This document shows, piece after piece, positions 35,972 to 46,774 of a stretch of 64,000 bases of DNA. Position 1 is the first letter of the stretch; every line of letters begins with the position of its first letter. The stretch spans positions 37,874,739 to 37,938,738 of the forward strand of contig CM023541.1 in NCBI GenBank assembly GCA_013350335.1, written 5' to 3'. This DNA is from Chimonanthus salicifolius. Lineage: Eukaryota; Streptophyta; Magnoliopsida; Laurales; Calycanthaceae. The notes under the pieces were generated by a model. The model was not told the origin of the DNA, made no database searches, and was given only the letters and a program-made list of their open reading frames with translations. The position numbers and the translations under genes are program-made.

Positions 35972-36764
35972 GTTGCATTAGAAGTGTTTATGAAATCGAT
36001 AGAAGGGGGGTGATTCTAGGCAATTGGGTTGACTATCATGATCATAGCCTTTTTGTAGAACACCTGGGCGGAGTCCTTTTGCCAAAATATGTGACGTATC
36101 ATCGTAAGAATATCCTTTGTAATCCTCTAATATTAATATCTAGCATGTTAAACATGTAATACTAATTATTTTTTGAAATTTAGGCCTTCACAAACTAATA
36201 TACTTAACTGATTAATCCCATTTTCAGATTTTATTTGATGATTTTAATTTATTATAATGTCATTTCAATAGAAGTTTTTTAGGTTAGATGCATATAATTC
36301 TTATACAAGTGATTTTGATGCCATCAAAGTTTAGAGTAGAAAATCTCAACACAAAAATACCGGTGAAAGTGTTAAGAGTTCAATAATTTTTAAGAGATAT
36401 AATGGTAATATTATTAAGTCTTAATTCTTTATCATTTATTTTTATATAAATTATAATACTTTAAAAAAAATGTGAAGATATAAAACCTAATGATATTACC
36501 ATGTGATTGGTTCTCACTTTAAAATTCTAAAGACGTAAAGTAAGATAGTTCGAGCATGTTGAAAGCATATAATTAGCAGATTTTATTAATAAATGATATG
36601 ATTTAATATTCTAATCTCTACTTTTTTAATATGGTATCTTCCTCCCAATATAAGAATGAAGTATGGATGTCATTATAATATTATATAGATAAAAATTAGC
36701 CTCCAATTATAATGCACCAGCATGATTGGACAATTTTTATCATTCCTCAATTTATTTTTAATGA

Positions 36765-36985
36765 CTAAGGTGTCGAGACCCCTTAGAGTACTCGACTAAT
36801 CATTGGGGTATGTGCAAGTCTCCTTACTCACACACACTGGGTAACTCTACAGAGAGTGACTCTTTTTGGGATAGTATAGAAATCAAACTCAAGACTCTTG
36901 CTTTTTAAGGGATAGAGTAGAAATCGAATTCAAGACTCTCAATTTTTAAAATAGGTTCTTGACCATCACTCCAATTCCTTTAAAT
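36765..36985 (-). repeat. tRNA-derived SINE, family S1, with internal duplication
   Basis: It contains aaggtgtcgagacccctt, ggggtatgtgcaagtctcc and ttactcacacacactgggt as in other copies. The box-B side (caagactct with gaaatcgaattcaag) is present twice in a row, so the head region carries a local duplication of about 50 bp. Confidence 0.6.
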
Positions 36986-37533
36986 TTATCATTCTTCAAC
37001 TTAGACTTGGAAAATTAAACATGTAAAGGATTTTAGGATTAAACATCTTATCTTGATAAATCTTCATGAGCCTAGTGGCATGACAATTGGATACGATTTT
37101 TCTGTGCAATTATTGGTACTAGAGGGCTTAAATACAATAAATGTATATGAAAACTTAGAGGGAGAAAAATGGATACTATCTCCATTTCTTCAACACTTTA
37201 TACTTCTCTCTACTCATACTCGTAGAGAGGAATATAGTATTATAGTGAGAGCCAATCATGGTTGCATAATGGTGTTATGAATTATTGAGACACCTCACCT
37301 ATTTCTACTTCATGCAATATCTACAATCCTATTATAATTATGCAAGTAAAGTAGTTTTACCATACTACATCTTTATATTAGGACATAATACAACAAAAGT
37401 ATGTTAATAAATGTCTTAAAACTTTGTTTTTACAATAAATATAACATAGTCATCAATTCAATTTCTATCAAAGGAGAGTTCGGGATTAGTCAATTACTAA
37501 ACGTAAACTCTTGGCATCCATTTGGGTTTAACT

Positions 37534-38615
37534 ATGTAAATCTACCAACCATGTGGGACTTATTCTTGATCTTGTTTTTCCTTTTAAGCTTTGGAAATAT
37601 GTAAATGTAGGAGAGAATACGACATGTTGATTTGATGTTTGTTGCAGATGGCACTCTGATGGTACTTTTGATGTTAAGACCAAGACTAGTGGTCCATTTG
37701 GGGCAATAAAGCATCAAATGAGCTTGCTTATGATGCCAAGAATGGTCTTGACATTGCCGTGAGGCTATTGGAGCCCATCAAGGAGCTGTTCCCAATCATA
37801 TCTTATGCTGATTTCTATCAGGTTGGGAAAATAACTTGTCAGTTATACTGTTGAGGCCATTGTTGTACTTCATGATCTGATGAATTTATCCTATTGTTCT
37901 GTTGCAGTTGATTGGAGTTGTTGTAGTTGAGAAAACATGAGGTTATTAGATTCCTTTCCATCCAGAAAGGGAGGTAATGACCCACTCTTTTTTACAGAAG
38001 AGATATTGCTATTACTCTGTATCAATTGTTAGTTTTCATTTGATATGGCATTTAGGTTTGTGTAATAAGGTGATATTTTAGCCATTAATCTCTAATTTGT
38101 ATAGCCCAGTTTACCATCTAGTATAACGTAGTGAGGTAGACTTTCGGTTTTGATCAAGTCCAATTTCAGTCAGGCTTGGATAAGTTTCTTAAGTTCAGGA
38201 TTTGGTCTGTATTTCACTTTTCATTGAGTCTATCACTCAAGCTTACTTAGGTAAGACTTCATCGATTCAAGCTTATGATTTGGTTGGCAAAAGTCATTAC
38301 AGCTCATCTCTAGGCCCAAAAATTAGACTGGGATACCAGTGAGAGAACCCAGACAAAAAAAATTCTCCTTTGAATTGTCTGATTCAATATAATTAAAACC
38401 GGACTGGACCGCGGTTCAATCGCAACCAACAATGTAATGGTTTGGTTTCCAAAAAAATAACTGATGGAAAACCGCAAAAAAACAACTCAAAACCGCGATT
38501 TTAACCGGTTTTAATGAAAAATTAGTCAAAACCGCGGTTTTAATGAAAAACTAGCTAAAACCGCGGTTTTAACACTTACTCCAATTTAGAAAGTTTCAGG
38601 TGAGCCTCACCATAG
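37534..38615 (+). pseudogene. Ascorbate peroxidase pseudogene fragment, copy A (exons 2-3)
   Basis: After a gttgcag acceptor (exon from 37648) the translation starts [19 protein letters not shown] one-base deletion near 37713 (catcaaat where copy B has catccaaat) shifts the frame. The [24 protein letters not shown] segment then follows in another frame up to a CAG|GT donor near 37820. Exon 3 (about 37908) gives LIGVVVVEKT and then a stop. These are the distal-histidine-side helices of cytosolic APX, which reduces H2O2 with ascorbate. Exon 1 and everything after exon 3 are absent. The unit, including about 600 bp of 3' flank, recurs at 39514-40508. No functional protein is possible. Confidence 0.8.
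38385..38580. repeat. AACCGCGGTTTT minisatellite-like tract (also at 40310-40470)
   Basis: Units such as caaaaccgcggttttaatga recur about every 31 bp inside the 3' flank of APX copy A, and the paralogous tract occurs in copy B. It begins with a ggactggaccgcggttcaa block. It may be a degenerate TIR element that existed before the segment was duplicated. Confidence 0.45.
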
Positions 38616-38896
38616 TCCCCAAAGAAGGCATCAGAATCCTACAGAATACATTAAACTGACCAGGTGTTTCACGGTCTGTGGGTTTTTCATTAAAACCGGT
38701 CAAAACCTCGGTGTCCAGGGCGGCTGCACTTAAATCACTTGGCGATGTTTGGACGGTATAGGGATTGGAAGAGGAAGATGGAGATGGATTGAGCTTATTA
38801 AGAGATGGGGGCTATTGACATCAGTATCCGAGCGGATTGCCATTTTTAAGGACATCCAATCCTGATCTAAATCGTGGACAATTTCATGAGATCGAC

Positions 38897-40508
38897 ATGG
38901 GTAAGTCGTACCCTACCGTGAGCAAGGAGTACAAGGAGGCCATCGAGAAATGCAAGAAGAAGTTGCGCGGATTTATTGCTGAAAAAAACTACGCTCCTTT
39001 GATGCTCCGATTGGCGTAAGTTCCTACAATGTGATTTGATTTATATTTTGTAGGCTGTTTGGGTTTTGGATCGTCATCGTGGAAGTGGATTTTGTATATC
39101 ATCATGAATATATTTTATTGTTGTTTGTGAAATTTGGATGCATGTACAATCTTCTCTATTTTCACTAGAAGTCCTTATCCTGGCTTTTTTTTTTTTGTCA
39201 AAAACAGGGATCGTAAAAAACAATAAATCCGTTCTGTTGTATTGTCTGTGAGACTCCTGAGAAACCGCAAAATAATCTTTTTCCATTGTTTCGCATGGAA
39301 ACTGGAATTACAACCACATGGGTCCAAAAAACATAAGAAGGCTGAAGGCTGCTAAGTTGCTACCCCTAATTAGGAAATGTTTTAGGTATAACGTATGTAT
39401 TTGAGTGGGATGTGTATGAAATGCATGGGCCATGTATGATTAACTGAGAGTTGTTTGTTTTTACAAAACTAAAATACTTGGACGGGGAGATCCTACATAG
39501 TCTTCTTATCCATATATGTAAATCTACCAACCATGTGGGCCTTATTCTTGATCTTGTTTTTTCTTTTTAAGTTTTGAAAATCTATAAATCTAGGAGAGAA
39601 TACGAAATGTTGATTTGATTTTTGTTGCAGGTGGCACTCTGCTGGTACTTTTGATGTTAAGACCAAGACTAGTGGTCCATTTGGGAAAATGAAGCATCCA
39701 AATGAGCTTGCTCATGATGCAAACAAGGGTCTTGACGTGAGGCTGTTGGAGCCCATCAAGGAGCAATTCTCAATCATATGTTATGCTGATTTCTATTAGG
39801 TTGCGAAAATAACTTGTCAGTTATACTGTTGTGGCAATTGGTGTACTTCATGATCTGATGAATTTTTGCATCCAGGAAAGGAGTTAATGACCCACTCTTT
39901 TTTACAGAAGAGATATTGCTATTACTCTGTATCAATTGTTAGTTTTCATTTGATGTGGCATTTAAGTTTGTGTAGTGAGGTGATATTTTAGCCATTAATC
40001 TCTAATTTGTATACCCCAGTTTATCATCTAGCATAATGTAGTGAGGTAGAATTTCGGTTTTGACCAAGTCCAATTTGAGTCGGGCTTGGATAAGAGTTTC
40101 TTTGGCTCATGCTTTGGTCTGTATTGCACTTTTCATCCAGTCAATCAGTCAGGCTTACTTAGGTCAGGCTTCATCTATTCAAGCTTATGCTTTGGTTGGC
40201 AAAAGTCATTACAACCTATCTCCAGGCCCAAAAATCAGACTGGGAAGCTAGTGAGAGAACCCAAACGTAAAAAATTCTTCTTTGAATTGTCTGATTCAAT
40301 GTAATTAAAATCGGACCGGATCGCGGTTCAACCGCAACTGGCAATGTTACGGTTTGGTTTTCAAAAAAATGACATGATGGAAAACCACAAAAAAAAAAAA
40401 AAACCATTCAAAACCACGCTTTTAACCTGTTTTAATGAAAAACTAGTTAAAACCGTGGTTTTAACACTTACTCCAATTTAAAAAGTTTCAGGTGAGCCTC
40501 GGCATAGT
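38897..40508 (+). pseudogene. Cytosolic ascorbate peroxidase pseudogene, copy B (exons 1-2)
   Basis: Exon 1 (38897-39015) encodes an intact start, [19 protein letters not shown] through LRLA, with donor GC|GTAAGT. Exon 2 starts at 39631 ([18 protein letters not shown]) and includes [26 protein letters not shown]. Two lesions are visible. Six bases coding IA are missing after GLD, and the last exon-2 codon is TAG (39797-39799) where copy A keeps CAG. Exon 3 is reduced to a trace near 39870 (gcatccaggaaaggag) and later exons are missing, so the haem-ligand histidine region is absent. The repeat shared with copy A begins at 39514; exon 1 lies outside it. The fragment ends where an LTR-like sequence begins at 40509. 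Confidence 0.82.
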
Positions 40509-41945
40509 TGTAATACCCCGACCCAAATTAGTGTCTAATTGTGTGATTATTAGCCGTTAACAATGATTAGTGATTCAGATTAACGGTGCGCTTTGTGCAG
40601 AGTCAAAGTTTGACTCGATCTGAGCTCGGAAACCTGTGGATCCGACTCGTTTAGTGTGAATTGCAAAGTTGAAATTATTTAAACTTTCTCCGACTGAGAC
40701 CCTTAAAGGTCTTCTATATTTGAAAAACCCTTTAATTGTGATATTTGATTTGTCAAATTGCACACAATTATTAGTTTAAAATTCTGAGTGTAGAGAATTT
40801 TATCGATTGACATTCCAATATTTAGAAGTGTAATTTTTGAGTTATCAGAGGTGTGTCTATTTTTATAAAATGTTGAATTTTAAATGTTTAAGAGTGTCAA
40901 AACATCCCTGAGTTTTGGAGTGATTGTATCAGCTAAAATTATTTGACCCGACTGTAAGATAAGAGTTTTTATAAAATATTGGAAATTTGATATTTTATGA
41001 TTTTGATTTTAAATCATGAAGTTTTAAATGTATTTCTCTCTCCAAATTTTATGGTATTCATAATTTTAAATATTTAAATTATCTGATTAGTTGATTTATT
41101 TTAATGAGATTTTGAAAATACCTAACCTTTGAAAATAAAAAGAATATTAAAATATTGTTCCAAACCATAGTTTTGGATTATTTTCAAATGGATAAACATA
41201 AGTCTTATCTAAAATTAATTAATATAATATTATATTCATAAAGTGGATAAGATCAAAGCTACTAAGGGTAGCTTAGGGTGTCTGGTTTATTATCAGCCAC
41301 AACACGCCTACGGTGGTGGGTTGGGGAAGTTACTAAAAAAAACTATCATTTTTTTTCTCACAGATCCTCATTCTTCTTTTACCTTTCTTTTCTTTTCCTA
41401 CTTCCTTCCACCATCCCATGGCAGCAGCCCTTTTGAGTTTTTTGAGTTGATGCGGGGGGTTTTCAAACACACCCATTTTTCAATGGATTTCCACAAATAA
41501 AGTATGAAAATTCATCTATTCTGAATTTCATGAACTCTGGGACAGATTTTATGTGAAATGAGTTATGTTGTGAACTTCAAAAAAATGGATTTTATTAAAT
41601 AGGAAAAATAGCCACCTTCTTAAACACTTCTTAAATTAGTTTTTGAGTTGTGTCAAATCCTTCCAACCTTGTTGGGAAGTTGTATTTTTATTCTAAATAT
41701 AATTTGGTTATTATATATTGTTTTGTGAAGCGTAATGGACTCAAACCATATTATGATGCATTGTTTATGATATTCATATTATTCTTCGTAAAGCTTCTAT
41801 TTTAAGATAGGATATATTTGATTTTAAATTAATTTATTTTAGTTTGGTTTTGATGGATTTTTAATTAATTTATTTGGGTTTATAACCGGTTAAACAGGAA
41901 AAAAAATTAAGCTAAGCCACACCTAATCTGGAACAGGATATTACA
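40509..41945. mobile_element. Probable solo LTR, gypsy type
   Basis: It starts TGTAATACCCCGACCC and ends GGATATTACA, so the outermost six bases (TGTAAT/ATTACA) form a perfect inverted pair. The TGTAA-CCCCGACC opening is typical of plant gypsy LTRs. No gag or pol is present. The flanks (atagt, atttg) do not form a target duplication, and the APX copy B homology stops exactly at its left edge, which suggests that a rearrangement used this LTR. Confidence 0.6.
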
Positions 41946-42576
41946 ATTTGAGCACCTTGACCATTAAAAAAAAAATGCAAATTTAAACTATCTTCTCAAA
42001 CATATATTTGCCTTGACATGTTTGAGAATAAGGAGGTTTCAACTTGACCCAATGGTATCCCTTGCCAAACATAAAACTTGGTCATAAATATAAAATACCA
42101 TAACATCTAAGCTTGGGCATTATGAATACAAATTGAGTCCAAGCTTTCATTGATGAAATGGGCCAAGTGAGTCATACCTATATTCTTATTGCTGAACAGG
42201 CCGAGTAAGTTTTAGGCCCAAGCCCTATAAATAAAAATCAGGTCCGAAGCTAGGCTAGAGTGGTCTAAATTGCACCACACTATTTTATATTTATAATCAC
42301 AAGCTCATGGGCCCAGATTGATCAACTTGGGATGCTTCTTAATGTGCCCAAGTTTTTTATTTATAATAACATTTTACAAGGATGTCACCTATGGATGAAT
42401 AACATGTGTCACCTATTTAACTAAGATTACATCTCAACCATTGATACAAAATACAAAAAATAGCGTAGATGTAGTATTGACATCCGTCGCACATGAGGAC
42501 CACAATTGGGATCACAAGTTGACCGATCTTGAGCACCATAGAGCTCTCCCAGCATATGCTTTGTCTTTGCACCACT

Positions 42577-42950
42577 TAGGGTAAAACTTGGGTCAGGTTT
42601 TGATCTGACCCACATGACCCGACCCGAGAAATCATGTGGGTTGGGCCATATGAGTCAGGTTAACAGGTCGGGTCCCGGGTCGAGAAGACAAGAACCCGTA
42701 TTAAATTCAGGTCAGGTCGAGTTCGGAAATTTACAAATTAACTCATTCTGACTTGACCAAACCCAACCCGGCTAAAATTAGGTTAAAATGGATTTAGAAT
42801 GAGAGTCGTGTCAGAACATAGGTTGAATCAGGTTAAAATTCACGTCGGGTCGGGTCGAGAATTTTGGGTCGTATTGGATTTTATAAATTTTAACTTAAGT
42901 CAAGTTGGGTTTTAAGAAATCCGACCCGATCTAACTCAATTTCAGCCCTA
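42577..42950. mobile_element. MITE with hAT-like TIRs and target duplication (family M1)
   Basis: The element begins TAGGGTAAAACTTGGGTCAG and ends AATTTCAGCCCTA. It is flanked by gcaccact (42569-42576) and gcactact (42951-42958), which agree at 7 of 8. The interior is dense in gggtcgggtc/gacccgaccc. It matches the 2169-2496 copy in ends and composition. Confidence 0.7.
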
Positions 42951-42959
42951 GCACTACTT

Positions 42960-44720
42960 TAAGCAAGGAAATTCGTCACTTTTCTCTCTCCTTAGCAAGT
43001 GGGTCTTCTTTTATAGAATATTCTCAAAATAAGTTTTAATTTTTCATATTTTCTATTATTTTTATATTTTTGAAAAATTGAAAAAAATTGAAAAATTGCC
43101 TCATATTTGTTGTTATGTGCCTGTACATATCGTATTGTTCGTACACTGTTTGATACATATTGGTCTTGTTTTTATAACTCTAATAGTCATTGTTGGGGCT
43201 TTCTAAATTTTAATTATTTTTAAATCTCAAAAAATTTCGTCTTGCATGAGAGTCTTTTTCACTTCATTTTATGGCCCATTGAAAAATGTTTCTATAAGTA
43301 TTAAACCTCATAAAAATCACTCTGTCAGATTTTAGAAACCATGATATTTTTAAGGACATTTTTTAGTACTTAAAGGTAGTCAATATTTTTTTTAATAAAA
43401 AGCGATTTTGGTTCTATGTTAATTTATAGATATTCACATACAAATTAATTGTAATTTAAATACAGGTATAAATTTAAATAAAATTATGTTCTGATTTCCT
43501 ATTTTTCATAGATGGTATTTTTAAACATATATATTAAAAGATGTATAATTTAATTTTAATATGATATCTTTTGATGATATTTTAATAAAGTCACGTATAA
43601 AGCATGCATATACACTAGTTATAGCAAATTGTATTAAAAAATCTATAAAATCCAACCTTGTGTTGAGTTATAAAAGTCCATCATTTTTCTTGTTTTATTA
43701 AAATACTTTTTTATTAAAAATGAATAAAGTTTTGTCTAAGAATATTTTTTTTTTTACTTTTTATAAAAATGGGTGGTTTTCACACTTCTATGAGATAAAA
43801 TAGACAGCTCATAGTTTATAAATTGACAGGATCTGTTACTGGGTCTTAGAGACGGATTTAACTCCGATCCGACCCATTTACTTTCCTAATCTGCAACACT
43901 TGGCAGTTAGAATTCCATCCCGCTGTTCTGATTTCTGTTCTCTGCTTGTTTGCCACACTCCCACTCAGCTTTCAGAAAAAAAATCAGGTATCTTAGCACT
44001 TTCATGGGATTCCTTGAAGTTCAATTTCTATCTTTTCATGCTCGATTTACGAAGTTAAAATTGGTGAAATCAAATGAAACACAAAGAAATAGAACTGATT
44101 TTTTTTTTTGCATATCGAAAAGATTGGGTCGAATCCTACATACCCAAGTTGGTCCAACTGTTGGATGGGGGTAGTTTTGTTTCCTTCTCAATTCTTTCGA
44201 ATTCCATTTCTCTCTTTACATGGTCGATTTGTGCATGAGTCTGATTTTGTTGAATATTGAAGTCATGTTTGGAAAAATTAGGCATTTTTCATGAAATAGG
44301 AAAATGATTTTCCAATGATAATAAAAGGGGTGAAGTGTGAAAGGTCAAGGGTAAAGATCTAAAAGTCTGTCAATCTTGAATGCGGATGAAAAGTTTTCTG
44401 TAAAACATGGATCACATGTATCATTTGATCATGGAAACCATTTTCTTTTTCTGTAGGAATTGGCAATGTGCATTACAATGAGTCTTACCCACTGTCCAAA
44501 ATCTCGAAACTTGGGATTTGCCTTGATCATTGATTGGGTTTACCGAGTCTGGACCAAAGTCGCCCCAGACTCACTCAAATTTTGACTATCTTTTCGAGTT
44601 TGGTGTGTACTTGCTCAAGAGGAAATATCAATCCCTTCAAAATGATTTGTACATGTGGGGTGAATGGATCAGCTGTGCAACAATTATTTTATCACAGCTA
44701 CTTGTCACCGGTCAAGACTA
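42960..44720. other. Intergenic DNA upstream of ClpF, no gene seen
   Basis: AT-rich sequence. Near 43900-43985 there is a CT-rich stretch ending cag|gtatct that could be a 5' untranslated exon of ClpF, with an acceptor candidate near 46600 (tgttttag|ggg). This is only a splice-site guess. Confidence 0.25.
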
Positions 44721-45515
44721 TGTGACCCGACAATCGGCCATGAAGGTTAAGATCGGTGCCAAAATTTGGCACAAGGCATGGCCGAACTTGGCGAATAGAG
44801 GTTTTGGATGCGTAGGAGTTTCCAGAAAGTTCGAGAATGGCCCGAAACGCTCTAGAAGAGTACGGATCAATGCGGTAGATTCCGGATGGTTAAAGAAGAC
44901 TCTACAAGGAGCTAGAGAATTATAGAATTCTCTAGAAGATTCTAGAATAATGTAGAGTTCTCTAGTGTAATGTAGACATGTGTAGAACTCTATGGAAAAA
45001 TGTAGAAAAATGTGGAGTTCTATGGAACATTCTAGAGCTGTATGGAGAGTTAGAAAATATCTAGGATATTTTGAGGAGAGTATACTATAATAAGGTCTAG
45101 GACTTTTATTTGGTGTATGATGATGCCAGATGGCACAATCCCAACCACACTTGTAAAAGGAGGTGGATGGCTCATTTGCAACAACAACCCTCATGAGCTT
45201 GAGAGAGGAGTCAAGCTAGAGAGGAGTGCTTGGGAAAGAGTTAAACTTCCCAAGTGATGAAGCTAGCCAAGAATTCTAGCCTTAGTGTGTGTGAGAGCTT
45301 GAGTCTCCAAAGCCTTGTATTTTCTTTGTATTCAATTCAAGTAAGTGCATTCTTGGCATTCCCATCTCTCTCTCATTCTTGTGTTCAAGTTTGTGTTGAT
45401 CACATTGGTCCAAAGAGTGACCAATTGGTGGTAAGGCTGACTCGCTTGACGATGGATTGTTTGAGTGAGTGCCGCATGGGCTGAATCAAGGAAGGATTCG
45501 CCTAGCCCCGTGACA
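44721..45515. repeat. Candidate solo LTR with TAGA-rich tract
   Basis: It begins TGTGACCCGACAATCGG and ends CTAGCCCCGTGACA, giving TG...CA edges. A tract at about 44890-45050 repeats tctagaa and tgtagag words in rapid succession. Read on the minus strand the start TGTCACGGGGCTAG looks like a plant LTR opening. Flanks do not match, so this is tentative. Confidence 0.35.
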
Positions 45516-46214
45516 TACTGCAGAAATTACTGTCTTGCAGATAGTCTTCTTGATTGGATGATCCTTGTGATGTTGTGTCTTTCTCATATTTATTAAATAG
45601 AATAAGGTGCAATGCTTTATTATTTCCTTCTAACTATTTAAAACTGTCCAATAAATGTTTTTGGATTGTACCATGTTGGACATGATTTTAGCTGTAGAGT
45701 ATCCATGATGAGGGCATCATACTTTTAATCAGTGAACCATGTGGTCCACTTGCTTTCACTACAAGAATCATATGATTCATGTGTACGCAGTTTTCCTTAA
45801 TCATGGGACTATTACTGGAAGACAAAGTGTGTTGTAGGATTGATTAGAATAATTTCTTGCTAATATGCATGTATGTGGTATGCATATTGGAATCCAACAC
45901 TAGTTTGGGTGTTAGTTTTGTCAAATCTTAGAAAGTAGTATTAATGGTTCCAACAGAATATTCAAATTAATTTAAACAAAATTATCTGTTTTTAAACAAG
46001 TGATATGAAAAAATGACACAACTATAAATCACATGAAAAATCTTAGATTAGCCATTCGAGCATGTAACTTAAGTTTCAGAAGAGAAATCATAGTGATATC
46101 TTTTCAAACATTGGACAATATGTAAATCAGTACTAGAAGAATCCAGCCATATTATGGAAACTGCAAACTTTGATATCCATGTTCATATGTATCAATAACT
46201 CTTCACATAAACAT

Positions 46215-46325
46215 TTAATTTAGAGCGATAAGAGTTCATAGCACAATCAGTAAATGCTAGCCATGCAACCATAAAGGTTGTGGGTGTGAGTCAGCTATTA
46301 TTGTTTCATACAAAGACCCCGTTAC
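46215..46325 (+). repeat. Possible diverged tRNA-derived SINE
   Basis: The words catagcacaatcagtaaatgc (A-box-like) and aaggttgtgggtgtgagtcag (B-box-like) have the spacing of a tRNA-derived head. No tail or target duplication was identified. Confidence 0.3.
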
Positions 46326-46774
46326 GTAACATGGATTTCTTGTAATCTAGGCTGTAAGAAATTGAAGGATGTGCCAATGTTCAACTAGTTTCGTAATGTG
46401 TTTCTTAGAGAGTGTTGCTTTCATGTTTAAGGTGTAGGGTGTTATATATATAACTAAAGTTCTCTTGAATATTCATTGATATGAGTTGCCATGCTTTTTG
46501 ACTCTTCTATTGTTGAAGTGTCTTAATATCTAAGCTTTCCTTCATTTGATCTTGTCAATCTGACAAGAATTTCCCATGCATTTGCTTCCTGTGTTTTAGG
46601 GGCTTTGTGCTAGAACATTTCTTCAAAAGAATTTGATGCAAAACAAGGGGCTGGTGCAAGAATATAAGATGCAAATGGTTATAATCCTTCAGATGATAGA
46701 GAGTGTATAGTTGACATTATTAAGTTGTCTATAAGCTGCATGCTCAAGGAAAATAAGTTGCATGCTCAAGGAAA

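Larger units (their letters stand above)
22278..37530. other. Large gene-poor intergenic region
   Basis: About 15 kb of AT-rich DNA upstream of CNGC2 with no recognisable gene. The longest open frames (60 to 95 codons) lack family features and run through low-complexity sequence. The structures that can be named are the two 0.5-kb TIR elements (22851, 28828), a hairpin foldback (25866-26053), SINE copies (27482, 30092, 34553, 35819, 36765), a palindrome MITE (30720), a 112-bp tandem duplication (34286), a long TA tract and a miniature LTR element (34981). The stretches 23400-25860, 26060-27480 and 31000-34250 show nothing further. Confidence 0.6.

Noticed and set aside
44530..44925. 131-codon plus-strand open frame
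   Set aside because: It matches no family that I know, runs across the left edge of a probable LTR, and overlaps a 158-codon open frame on the other strand, so it looks like chance.
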